From M3007 sp037445225 (GTDB taxonomy: Bacteria > Bacteroidota > Bacteroidia > Chitinophagales > Saprospiraceae), in contig JBBIKW010000007.1 of NCBI GenBank assembly GCA_037445225.1, positions 62,001 through 126,000 on the forward strand: a stretch of 64,000 nt of DNA. The letters run 5' to 3'. Under the pieces are notes generated by a model, which saw nothing but the letters and a program-made list of their open reading frames with translations, was not told the DNA's origin and searched no databases. Below, piece by piece: positions 7,015-15,643 of this stretch. Each line of letters starts with the position of its first letter. Position 1 is the stretch's first letter. The position numbers and the translations under genes are program-made.

Positions 7015-8559
7015 TTAGCGAATTTTGAAGACCAAATCGCCCAACTTACGCGCAGCCGCGTCGCCGGGGCATTTGGCGCGAATGTCTAAGAAATAGTAAA
7101 CATCGCCGGGCTCTGCGCGGCGAATGAGGTCCACAACGTCGGGATTAAAGCGTGCACCGGTATTTGTCTTTTCGACGACATCGGCTCGCCGCTTCTGATA
7201 AGCCACGGTATACCCCACCACCTCACACTTAGCATCGAAGTCGAAGTTTTCCAACACGGCCGCCACCCCGCCCTGCGCCTTGAACGTACCGTTCGGAATG
7301 GCGCTGGGGAAACGTTGAGCCCCCAATAAGGGGACAGGGTCTGGGATCCGCTTGACTTTATAGTTGAACCTCGTTGGAGGCAGCCCGCCGCCTGAAAGAG
7401 TAATGGTCGCCTCTCCCGGCGTGGTTACGCGGACGATGTAGTGAGAAGGGCCGTCTTTGGTAAGGGTGATACCGGCTCCCGAGCCACTGACCACCAAGTC
7501 ATTAGAAGAGACGCCTGAAGCAGACACCGATATCGGGTTATCGACACCTATATAAAAGACGTTCATCTTGTCCAACTGAACAGAGGCAGAGCGGCGCCCT
7601 ACCTCGTACTGGAAGTCTTTCGTATAGGTTTTTACTTCGCCAGTTAGCGGGTTCTTCACGTTAACAGTCACCTTGTACGTTTTCACCCCCGTCGAAGAAG
7701 TGGTCACTTCGTACTTCGCCACGCCATCCTTGATAGGGAGGGGGCGCCCATCTACCGAGATGCTGATGTTGTCGGCATTGGTACTGTAGGCACTCAGGAA
7801 AATATCGGCTTCGTACTTCTCACCCGCGATGACATAACCTTTCGGAGCGCTAATCGCCGGTTGAAAGGCGTCAAACTTGATGTCTTCGCCTGCTACCTTC
7901 TTCAAGCAATAATTTAAGATGGCTGAGGAAGAAGCCTTAGCATCGCTTTGGATCTTCCCGATGATAGGGAAGCAGGCGGCTACGGGCATTTGGCGAAACT
8001 TAAAATCGGCCCAGCTGGTCTTGTCCGTGTTTTTAGGCAGCGGCTCAATATCTAAGGGCATACTCGCCGCTACCTCGGGGTCGTTGTCCGCCAATGCGAG
8101 CAGCTTTTGGCGTAATTCCTTGACCTTGGCTTCAATTTCAAATCCGATGCCCGGCTTGCCATCTTCTCCCAAAACAAACATTCGGGTAGTGATATCCTTG
8201 TTGCGGATATCTTTGGGTATGGTCGGATCGTTCTTGGAAGGCCCGCCCGCCTTATCGAAGAGTTTCTTGCGGACACCTTCTAAGTACTGGACGAATTCTT
8301 CCGTCAAAGCAAGGGCCTGCTTGGCGTTTTCGCGATACTTTTCATTCTCGGGCTTCTTATAGGCATCGGCTTGCTTATTGATGTTTTCCATGATCGTCTC
8401 GTTGCTCTTCTCGACGATGTTTCGGCTGCCTTTCAAGCCTTTATCAAGCGAGAAGAAAGCATTCATCACCTCAGCCGATACGTTCAACGCGAGCAGTGCA
8501 GTCAACACCAAGTACATCAGGTTGATCATCAGCTGCCGCGGCTCCTTTGGTATGGACAT
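7015..8559 (-). CDS. gldM: gliding motility / T9SS motor protein GldM (PorM)
   Basis: This 514-aa protein starts MSIPKEPRQLMINLMYLVLT, the hallmark of GldM: a short cytoplasmic N-terminus, then one transmembrane helix (about residues 11-33, LTALLALNVSAEV), then a long periplasmic region made of consecutive helical and Ig-like domains. GldM forms the periplasmic shaft of the proton-driven T9SS motor, with its helix in the pore of the GldL pentamer. It connects to the GldK/GldN ring. Length is within the usual 500-530 aa. It lies between gldL (65 bp upstream) and gldN in the same transcription direction. Confidence 0.96.
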   Translation of the reverse strand: MSIPKEPRQLMINLMYLVLTALLALNVSAEVMNAFFSLDKGLKGSRNIVEKSNETIMENINKQADAYKKPENEKYRENAKQALALTEEFVQYLEGVRKKLFDKAGGPSKNDPTIPKDIRNKDITTRMFVLGEDGKPGIGFEIEAKVKELRQKLLALADNDPEVAASMPLDIEPLPKNTDKTSWADFKFRQMPVAACFPIIGKIQSDAKASSSAILNYCLKKVAGEDIKFDAFQPAISAPKGYVIAGEKYEADIFLSAYSTNADNISISVDGRPLPIKDGVAKYEVTTSSTGVKTYKVTVNVKNPLTGEVKTYTKDFQYEVGRRSASVQLDKMNVFYIGVDNPISVSASGVSSNDLVVSGSGAGITLTKDGPSHYIVRVTTPGEATITLSGGGLPPTRFNYKVKRIPDPVPLLGAQRFPSAIPNGTFKAQGGVAAVLENFDFDAKCEVVGYTVAYQKRRADVVEKTNTGARFNPDVVDLIRRAEPGDVYYFLDIRAKCPGDAAARKLGDLVFKIR

Positions 8560-8624
8560 AAAGTGTCTTCTTTTTTTTTGTTAAAACAGGAGGTTGCAGT
8601 CCGTCTACTTATGAGTCAACCCAC

Positions 8625-9227
8625 TTATTGGCGACCGATGTTAGCCATGGCAGCCAACATATTGCCGTAGACCGTGTTCAAAGAGGACAGGTTTTTGTTA
8701 AGCGCACTGAGCTGGTCCTTGTACTGACGCACATCTTCTGCCGATCGAGCCATGTCGGCCATGGCTTCGTTCATCTTTGTGTAGAAATTCGTCATGGACT
8801 TGATTTGCTCTTGCGTGCCCGAGAAGTCCACTTCTTGAAGGGCCTTCAAGGCGGCCAAGCTCTTCGACATCGACTGCAGTTCGGTCAACATGCCGCCCAG
8901 CTGGCGCTCGACGACGTCGCCGTGCAGCGGGGCCACTTCCGGCATATTAGGGTTAGGCCCTGCCGTCAGCGGCTGGATCCGGGAGTTGTAATCGTCCAGA
9001 CCGGGATAGAGCTTGTGCCAATAGTAGTCCGGCTCTGGGCCAATGATACCCAGAAACAAGAAGATAATAGCCTCTGTCGTCAGTCCTACGATGAGCATTT
9101 CAGAAGCAAATTCCCAGCTTTCCAGCTTGAAGAGCGCACCCAAGAGTACGATAGAGGCGCCGATGCCGATAATGAGATTCTTGAAGTACTTGAAAGGTTT
9201 GGATTTGACGAAACTTTGGAAACTCAT
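8625..9227 (-). CDS. gldL: gliding motility / T9SS motor protein GldL (PorL)
   Basis: This 200-aa inner-membrane protein has two transmembrane helices (about residues 17-35 and 43-63). They are joined by the conserved Glu-containing segment LFKLESWEFASEM, which in GldL supplies the acidic residue needed for proton-driven rotation. A Pro-rich linker and a cytoplasmic coiled-coil tail follow (MTELQSMSKSLAALKALQE onwards). It is the ion-conducting stator-like part of the T9SS motor. It is slightly shorter than the usual 210-270 aa because the C-terminal region is compact. It sits between gldK and gldM, and the start follows 122 bp after gldK. Confidence 0.95.
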   Translation of the reverse strand: MSFQSFVKSKPFKYFKNLIIGIGASIVLLGALFKLESWEFASEMLIVGLTTEAIIFLFLGIIGPEPDYYWHKLYPGLDDYNSRIQPLTAGPNPNMPEVAPLHGDVVERQLGGMLTELQSMSKSLAALKALQEVDFSGTQEQIKSMTNFYTKMNEAMADMARSAEDVRQYKDQLSALNKNLSSLNTVYGNMLAAMANIGRQ

Positions 9228-9349
9228 TGTTGATAGATTTTTTTAGTAGTTTGTAAGAAGAGTTGTTCTAGATGATTCTTTCTTTCATACGCCTTGCCGC
9301 GCTGCCTTTACGCAACACGAACTGAGCCATGACTATAGGCTGTGGGTTA

Positions 9350-10609
9350 TCAGAAATCGTTAATAGAGCGCCCCAGGAAGGTTAGTACGCAGCGGAAGCC
9401 GATGTAGCATTTTGTCGTGTCCTGGTACTCCCACGAACGCGTGCCGGTTTGTAAGAAATAGGCTACGTCTTTCCACGAGCCGCCGCGAATGACTTTCCGC
9501 TTTGCCGTGATGGGATCCTCTTCTTTAGCGTCGTAGCGAATGTCCGGGTTCAGATCGTGCATGAACGAGTAAGCGTTTTCAAAATAAGCCGTCTCAGTCC
9601 ATTCAGCGACGTTGCCGGCCATGCAATAGAGGCCATAATCATTGGGATAGTAAGCGTCGGCGCGGACGGTGTACAGGCCGCCATCTTCGGGGTAGTTGCC
9701 GCGGCCGGGCTTAAAGTTAGCTAGCAGACAGCCCTTAGCATTGCGGGTATAGTAGCTTCCCCACGGGTAGGTGGCGCCTTCGCGACCACCGCGCGCTGCG
9801 TATTCCCACTCGTGTTCGGTAGGCAGACGGAAATCCTCTGAGTTCACCCCAGCGTCGGCGCTGTAGGAATTCCACAGCTTAGTGCGCCAGTGACAGAACG
9901 CCTTGGCCATTTTCCAGTTTACGCCCACTACGGGATAATCGTCAAAGGCCGGGTGCCAGAAATAGTTGCGCGTCATGGGCTCGTTGTAGGAATAGGCGTA
10001 GTCGCGGATCCAGCACAAGGTATCGGGATAGATCTTTACCTTCTCCTTTCGGATATGGCTGGTGCGGCTGCTGTTTCGGTCGTGAGCGGCCCGCTGCCAG
10101 TCGTACCACTGGTATTCGTAGACGAACTTGCTCGGGTCGAGCTCCTTGCGGCCATCGAAGCGCTCGTTTGCCGGATAGAAGAGCTCGTCTAGTTGAGCGA
10201 TCGTCTCTTCGTCCTCCCAATCAATTTCTTGCTCCCAATCGATACGCTGCCCTTCAAAGTCGCCGGCATCGTCCTCCAAGTAGTGCCCTAATTTATCGTG
10301 GGCCAATGAGTCGCGCACCCAGTACACGAATTGGCGGTATTCGTTGTTGGTGATTTCCGTCTCATCCATGAAGAAACCTTGGATAGAGATAGCCTTCGGC
10401 CGCGCAACCAATTGGCGGCTGACATCTTCGTCGCCTACGCCGACGTGTAGATGGCCGGAAGGGACATAGACCATGCCGTAGGGGTTAATACCCTTCCACT
10501 TGGGTCGGTCTTGGACGCCGATGAGTTCACCGCTTTCCTTGCGGCCACAGGAAGCGAACATCGCACCGAGGAAAAGCAGGAGCAGTAACGATTTTTGTAG
10601 TTTTTCCAT
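9350..10609 (-). CDS. gldK: gliding motility / T9SS lipoprotein GldK (PorK)
   Basis: This 419-aa protein begins at an internal ATG (10607-10609) that gives a classic lipoprotein signal, MEKLQKSLLLLLFLGAMFAS followed by the lipobox Cys. An upstream in-frame start at 10702 would add a non-signal extension and is less likely. The body is a formylglycine-generating-enzyme/sulfatase-modifying fold (FFMDETEITNNEYRQFV, FRLPTEHEWEYAARGG, CMAGNVAEWTE, VIRGGSWKD, IGFRCVLTF). GldK/PorK is the outer-membrane lipoprotein that builds the periplasmic T9SS ring with GldN. A promoter with both boxes lies 50 bp upstream of this start, so gldKLMN probably forms an operon. Confidence 0.95.
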   Translation of the reverse strand: MEKLQKSLLLLLFLGAMFASCGRKESGELIGVQDRPKWKGINPYGMVYVPSGHLHVGVGDEDVSRQLVARPKAISIQGFFMDETEITNNEYRQFVYWVRDSLAHDKLGHYLEDDAGDFEGQRIDWEQEIDWEDEETIAQLDELFYPANERFDGRKELDPSKFVYEYQWYDWQRAAHDRNSSRTSHIRKEKVKIYPDTLCWIRDYAYSYNEPMTRNYFWHPAFDDYPVVGVNWKMAKAFCHWRTKLWNSYSADAGVNSEDFRLPTEHEWEYAARGGREGATYPWGSYYTRNAKGCLLANFKPGRGNYPEDGGLYTVRADAYYPNDYGLYCMAGNVAEWTETAYFENAYSFMHDLNPDIRYDAKEEDPITAKRKVIRGGSWKDVAYFLQTGTRSWEYQDTTKCYIGFRCVLTFLGRSINDF

Positions 10610-10658
10610 GTTTAACACCCGTGTTTGCCTATTTTTATTACTCACCCGAAAAAACGGT

Positions 10659-10689
10659 CGTAAAGGTAGAAGATTAAATCCGATGCAAA
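10659..10689 (-). promoter_or_regulatory. candidate promoter of the gldKLMN operon
   Basis: On the minus strand, TTTG (10689-10686) is followed after 19 bp by TACCTTTA (10666-10659), one base from the TAnnTTTG consensus. The ATG of gldK at 10609 follows after 49 bp. This is also where the otherwise continuous porP-gldK gene run has its only sizeable gap. Confidence 0.6.
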
Positions 10690-10820
10690 AAAACCTTTCC
10701 AAATAAAATTAGTTATGTTTTAGGGATAAACTCGACGAGCAGGATGCCCTTTAACGCCTTCTTAACGCTTGTTGGTATGCGCGCAAGCCGGGTTTTTGCT
10801 CGGAAAAGTGCGGGCTAAGT

Positions 10821-11813
10821 TCACCAAAAACGCGGATTATAGATAATAGGTGGTGTGCGTGCTGCGCCAATTGGTTTTCCCAAATCGTATCCAACCCACA
10901 ATTCATGCGTACCTCTTTGCACCAAGGCCAAACTGGAAATTGAAATATCGTATGAATAAGCAAACGAAATTTTATCTGTTAACTTTAATCCGCCAAATAT
11001 GACCACGGCATCTCGCGCGGAGGCGGAAACACCTCTCCAAGATAGGCCGGCGAAAGTATTGGCGCGCCACCGAAAAACGCTGGAAATTTCTACTTGTGTT
11101 GCTGCGGGTTCTACTTTCATCAAGAAGGACGGTACTAAAGTCAGGCGTTCGGAAAGATCGATTAGGTACCGCCCCGTGCCGACGTACTGCGGTACGCGCC
11201 GAATGCGAAAGTTCCCCTGAGGATCGGCACTCGACATAGGAGCGTAGGTGGGAAGGGCCGCCAGCCCAATTTCGGCGCGTCGATAGCGCAGAAGGAGACC
11301 CATCTCAGCAAAGGGAACGCCAACAGCTACTTTGCTCTCAGGGAGAAATGGATCGTTGTGCGAGAAGGTTCCCCCCGGCTCATAATTGCCCTCCGGCGCG
11401 CGCAACTGGGTGCCGTCTAATGCGTATTGAAGATATCCACCTCCGATACCCACAGAGAGGAGGGTCTCCCGCCCTAATTCGAAGTGGTAAGCGTAATGTA
11501 CCTGTCCCTGCACCGTCTGGTGTGCGCCCATGCGGTAGCGGGCAAAGCGCAGGCCCACTCCTCCTCGAAACACATACAGCGGTAAATGGGCATCGACGTA
11601 CTGGCTCTCTGGCGCCCCAGGCAGATTGACCCACTGCTGGCGATAAGCGCCATGGGCGACGAGGGTGCCGACGGTGCCCGCATAGCCGGGATTGTACAGA
11701 TAGGGGTTGAGCATGTAAAGGCTGTACTGCATGAGCTGTTGCCCCGATAATTTGCCGAGGAGCAAGCCGGCACAGCAGGATAGAAGGAGAATAAGGTGCG
11801 CTTTTTTGGCCAT
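10821..11813 (-). CDS. porP: PorP/SprF family T9SS outer-membrane protein
   Basis: This 330-aa protein has a signal peptide ending near LLGKLSGQ, then the PorP/SprF hallmark QQLMQYSLYMLNPYLYNPGY, AGTVG and HGAYRQQWVNLPGAPESQ. The rest is a predicted 14-strand-like beta barrel ending ...WVGYDLGKP and an aromatic C-terminus. PorP/SprF proteins are outer-membrane components needed for T9SS function or for binding particular surface adhesins. Order porP-gldK-gldL-gldM-gldN is the same as porPKLMN in other Bacteroidota. Genomes often carry many paralogues, but the position next to gldK marks this as the core copy. It begins 3 bp after the DUF255 gene stop, suggesting shared transcription. Confidence 0.93.
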   Translation of the reverse strand: MAKKAHLILLLSCCAGLLLGKLSGQQLMQYSLYMLNPYLYNPGYAGTVGTLVAHGAYRQQWVNLPGAPESQYVDAHLPLYVFRGGVGLRFARYRMGAHQTVQGQVHYAYHFELGRETLLSVGIGGGYLQYALDGTQLRAPEGNYEPGGTFSHNDPFLPESKVAVGVPFAEMGLLLRYRRAEIGLAALPTYAPMSSADPQGNFRIRRVPQYVGTGRYLIDLSERLTLVPSFLMKVEPAATQVEISSVFRWRANTFAGLSWRGVSASARDAVVIFGGLKLTDKISFAYSYDISISSLALVQRGTHELWVGYDLGKPIGAARTPPIIYNPRFW

Positions 11814-11816
11814 GTC

Positions 11817-13880
11817 TCACAAAAGGGTTATTGCCTCCTCTACCGTCGAAACGGGTCGTTGGCAAGCGTAATTTTGGCAAACGTATATGCAAGTGTCTGC
11901 ATCCGCAGGCTTATCCTTTAAAAGCGGAATTTGTGCCAAGGGCTTTGGGCTTGCGGCAACCACAGCCTCGCGAGTAAAATGGCGCTGAAGCTGTTGAGCT
12001 ACAGCAAGGGCATCGGGCCCTACCACAGCTATTTCTGGCCTCGGATACCGCTCAAAGAGGAGTGCCAGTGCCCACCGCTCAAAGGATAAAGGGTACCGCT
12101 CGAGCGTTGGCCGCATTCTTTCCACCATCTCCGCGGCATGGGCTCGCCATTGGTCGTTATCCAAGAGTACGCCTAAGCGCTGTAGGTTGTGTACCATAGT
12201 GCTGTTACCCGACGGCGTGGCATTGTCGTACAGGTCTTTTTTTCGCAAGATAACGTCGGTTTGGCCGGCAGCGGTGTAAAAGAATAGCTTTGTTTCCGGG
12301 TCGTAGTAGTAGGCATACACTTGCTCGACGAGGGCTTGTGCGCGATGGAGAAGGGCGAGGTCAAAGGTTATCTGCCAAACGTCCAACAGCGCAGCGATCA
12401 AAAAGGCATAGTCCTCTAATACAGCAGCGTGCTGTGCGCGCTCGTCTTTCCAGCTGTGAAGCAGGCGGCCCTCTCGGTCGAAGAGGTGCTGGAAGAGGAA
12501 GCGCAGGTTTTGAATGGCCGCCTCTCGGTATTCGGGCAGGCCCAAGGCGCCATACGCCCGAGCGTAGGCGGAGGTCATAAGCGCGTTCCAGCTGACCAGC
12601 ACTTTTTCGTCGCGCGCTGGTCGGATGCGCCGTTCGCGGTGCTCGAGCAGCAGGCGGCGCCACCGCTGCACTTGCTGATAAAGAAGGTGCCCATCGAGGC
12701 CGCGTTCTCGAGCGTAATCGGCTGGGTCCACGGCCCGCCAGAGGATGTTGGTGTGCTCCCAGTTTCCAACTTCCGAAACACCGTACAGAGCACAAAACAC
12801 CTCTGCCTCAGCGCCTAAGACTCGTTCTATTTCGCCCTTATCCCACACGTAAAACTTACCCTCTTGTCCTTCGGAGTCCGCATCTAAGGCGGAGAAGAAG
12901 GCACCCTCAGGATGGGTCATTTCTCGGCGCACAAAGTCTAAGGTCTCTGTGATGGTTTCCCGATAGCGGCGACGGCGCTGCTGGGCGCGCTCGTCGGACA
13001 TGTTAGAGAGTAACCGATACGCATCGGCCAACACACAGACGAGGAGAGCATTGTCGTAGAGCATCTTTTCGAAGTGCGGCACGAGCCAAGCCCTGTCGGT
13101 GGCATAGCGAGCAAAGCCGCCACCCAGCTGGTCGTAAATGCCGCCGGCAATCATCTTATCTAGGGAAAAGAGAGCGTGTTCGAGCGCCTCTGCATCTTGG
13201 GTAAGGCGGTAGTAATGCAACAGGAAGTGCAGGGCCATTGAAGAGGGAAACTTAGGCGCCCCGCCGAAACCGCCCTCCCTTCGATCAAAGTGTTCAGCCA
13301 TAGCCCGATAGATGCTGCTCAAAGTATCCTGCTCGGGCAAGGCAACGCCCACCTCAGAAGAAGGCGGCTCCAAAAAGATGCGGTCGCTGCGCTGTAGGTA
13401 ATGCATGAGGCGCTCGGCTTGCTCATACACTTTTGGGCGCTGCGTCTCCCAGGCATTGGCCATGTGTTGGAGCACTTGCAGCCACGAGGGCCGGTTGTAG
13501 GCCGGTCGGGGTGGAAAGTACGTGCCGGCATAGAAAGGCTTGCCTTCCGGCGTTAAGAAACAGTTGAGCGGCCAGCCACCACTGCCGGTCATTATTTGGC
13601 AGGCCTCCATGTAGATGGCATCGACGTCCGGGCGCTCTTCGCGGTCGACTTTGATGTTGATAAAGTGCTCGTTCATGAACGCTGCGATATCGGGGTTCTC
13701 GAAAGACTCGCGCTCCATAACGTGGCACCAATGGCAAGTGGAATAGCCAATGCTCAGTAAGATAGGCTTATTCTCTCGGCGGGCGCGCGCAAAGGCCTCC
13801 GGCCGCCAAGCGTACCACTCGACAGGGTTGTGGGCGTGCTGCAGCAGATAAGGCGACGTCTCGTGGCGAAGATGGTTCAT
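11817..13880 (-). CDS. thioredoxin domain-containing protein (DUF255 / YyaL / SPATA20 family)
   Basis: This 687-aa protein starts MNHLRHETSPYLLQHAHNPV, the conserved opening of the family; a GTG/ATG 10 codons earlier is possible but lies outside the homology. Residues about 1-165 form a thioredoxin-like domain with the motif STCHWCHVME (CxxC). The rest is an alpha/alpha toroid resembling N-acylglucosamine 2-epimerase and cellulase folds (GGIYDQLGGGFARYATD, WLVPHFEKMLYDNA, DEKVLVSWNALM). Members are highly conserved, but the biochemical function is not settled. The gene is immediately upstream of porP, with 3 bp between. Whether this means a role in envelope biogenesis is speculation. Confidence 0.93.
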   Translation of the reverse strand: MNHLRHETSPYLLQHAHNPVEWYAWRPEAFARARRENKPILLSIGYSTCHWCHVMERESFENPDIAAFMNEHFINIKVDREERPDVDAIYMEACQIMTGSGGWPLNCFLTPEGKPFYAGTYFPPRPAYNRPSWLQVLQHMANAWETQRPKVYEQAERLMHYLQRSDRIFLEPPSSEVGVALPEQDTLSSIYRAMAEHFDRREGGFGGAPKFPSSMALHFLLHYYRLTQDAEALEHALFSLDKMIAGGIYDQLGGGFARYATDRAWLVPHFEKMLYDNALLVCVLADAYRLLSNMSDERAQQRRRRYRETITETLDFVRREMTHPEGAFFSALDADSEGQEGKFYVWDKGEIERVLGAEAEVFCALYGVSEVGNWEHTNILWRAVDPADYARERGLDGHLLYQQVQRWRRLLLEHRERRIRPARDEKVLVSWNALMTSAYARAYGALGLPEYREAAIQNLRFLFQHLFDREGRLLHSWKDERAQHAAVLEDYAFLIAALLDVWQITFDLALLHRAQALVEQVYAYYYDPETKLFFYTAAGQTDVILRKKDLYDNATPSGNSTMVHNLQRLGVLLDNDQWRAHAAEMVERMRPTLERYPLSFERWALALLFERYPRPEIAVVGPDALAVAQQLQRHFTREAVVAASPKPLAQIPLLKDKPADADTCIYVCQNYACQRPVSTVEEAITLL

Positions 13881-13996
13881 CACTTCGACAGATTTTAAGG
13901 AAAGATGCAAAATGGATACATCATCAACATATTTACGCCAGCAAAAGATTACGACAACACATGAAGATGTGGCGTAAAGACGTTAACCCATTCGCT

Positions 13997-15634
13997 ATGA
14001 GGAGAATACTGACGTTAAAACTGCTCGTTGGGGCGTTGGTGCCCTCGCTATTCGGACAATCGCATACACGCGACGACACCCTGCGCGGCAGCATCACGCC
14101 GGAACGCGCCTGGTGGGACTTGACCTACTACCGCTTAGACATCCGTTTACACCTCGACTCCCAACGCATTAGCGGCAGCAATGAAGTGCATTACCGCGTG
14201 CTTGCGCCCAGCCAAGTCCTGCAGATCGACCTCCAGCCTCCGCTGCGCTTGGAACGCGCCGAACAAGATGGCGAGGTGCTCCCTGTCGTTCCAGCCGGCA
14301 AGAAGAGCTTCTATATCCGCCTTAAAAAGGAGCAGGTACCGGGCGCCCGAGAGTCCGTAAAGATTTGGTACAGCGGGCGTCCGCGCCGCGCACGCAACGC
14401 CCCATGGGACGGCGGCTTTAGCTGGAGCACCGACAGCCGCGGAAGGCATTTCGTAGGCACTTCCTGCCAAGGATTGGGCGCCAGCGCATGGTGGCCGTGC
14501 AAGGACCACCCCTACGACGAGCCGGACTCGCAGACCACTATCGTTACGGTTCCACAACCCTACGACGCCATCTCCAACGGACGCCTCCGAAAAAAGCGGG
14601 AAAACACCGACAACACTCGTACCTTCGAATGGCACGTGCAAAACCCCATCAACAATTATGGAGTAGCGCTCAACATTGCCGTATACGAACACTTTTCCGA
14701 CACTTTCTCTGGAGAAAAGGGAATACTTACCCTGGACTACTATGTCTTACCGGAAAATGCTCCGAAGGCTTGGCGGCATTTTTCACAGGTGAAGGACATG
14801 CTTCGCGCTTTCGAGTACTGGTTTGGCCCCTACCCTTTTTACGAGGATGGATACAAGCTGGTAGAAGCGCCTTTTTTAGGCATGGAGCACCAAAGTGCGG
14901 TAGCCTACGGCAATCGCTTCCTGAATGGCTACTTGGGTCGAGACTTGTCGCGCACCGGTCGAGGCGAAGGCTGGGACTACATCATCGTCCACGAGTCTGG
15001 ACACGAGTGGTTTGCTAACAACATTACCTACAGCGACATTGCCGACATGTGGGTACACGAGGGTTTTACCTCGTATAGCGAAGGGCTGTTTGTCGAGTAC
15101 TTCCAAGGCAAGGAGGCCGGCGCCGAATACCTGCGCGGCCTGCGGCAGAATATCTACAACACTCAGCCCATCATCGGCCCTTATGGAGTCAATCAGAGAG
15201 GTTCGCCCGACATGTACTCCAAAGGCGCTAATCTGCTGCACACCATCCGCCAAATTGTTGACAACGACTCCCTCTGGCGAGCGACACTTCGAGGCCTCAA
15301 TCGCGATTTTTATCACCAGACCGTCAGCAGCGCCCAGGTAGAAAGGTATCTCATCGAGCGTACGGGCAAAAACTTGCAAAAGGTCTTCGACCAATATCTG
15401 CGCCATGTCGACATCCCAGTGCTGGAGTATCGCCTCAACAGAAACAAGCTGTTCTATCGCTGGACCAACTGCATCGAGGATTTCGACATGCCGGTAAGAG
15501 TATCCCTCCAGCCCAACCGATGGATATTCCTTTATCCCACTACGACGTGGAAAAGCCTCCCTTTGCCCAAAGGCGGAGCCGACAGTTTCCGAGTGGATGA
15601 GAACTTTTACATTTCCGTCGAGCGCGTGAAGTAG
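13997..15634 (+). CDS. M1 family metallopeptidase (aminopeptidase N-like), secreted
   Basis: This 545-aa zinc peptidase begins with a signal peptide (MRRILTLKLLVGALVPSLFG). An ATG 12 codons upstream at 13961 is also possible. The N-terminal beta domain is followed by the gluzincin domain with the substrate-anchoring GMEHQSAVAYG motif, zinc ligands HESGH, and the third ligand Glu in DMWVHEGFTSYSEGL, 19 residues beyond the second His. A Tyr proton donor probably sits in the later helical part. M1 enzymes remove N-terminal residues from peptides; this short Bacteroidota form lacks the long HEAT-like C-terminal domain. It is probably periplasmic and used for peptide nutrition. It is convergent with dacB, 9 bp apart. 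Confidence 0.93.
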   Translation: MRRILTLKLLVGALVPSLFGQSHTRDDTLRGSITPERAWWDLTYYRLDIRLHLDSQRISGSNEVHYRVLAPSQVLQIDLQPPLRLERAEQDGEVLPVVPAGKKSFYIRLKKEQVPGARESVKIWYSGRPRRARNAPWDGGFSWSTDSRGRHFVGTSCQGLGASAWWPCKDHPYDEPDSQTTIVTVPQPYDAISNGRLRKKRENTDNTRTFEWHVQNPINNYGVALNIAVYEHFSDTFSGEKGILTLDYYVLPENAPKAWRHFSQVKDMLRAFEYWFGPYPFYEDGYKLVEAPFLGMEHQSAVAYGNRFLNGYLGRDLSRTGRGEGWDYIIVHESGHEWFANNITYSDIADMWVHEGFTSYSEGLFVEYFQGKEAGAEYLRGLRQNIYNTQPIIGPYGVNQRGSPDMYSKGANLLHTIRQIVDNDSLWRATLRGLNRDFYHQTVSSAQVERYLIERTGKNLQKVFDQYLRHVDIPVLEYRLNRNKLFYRWTNCIEDFDMPVRVSLQPNRWIFLYPTTTWKSLPLPKGGADSFRVDENFYISVERVK

Positions 15635-15643
15635 TGGGCACAG

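Noticed and set aside
14876..15406. 176-aa open frame on the minus strand
   Set aside because: Antisense to the M1 peptidase, whose catalytic motifs lie in the other strand.
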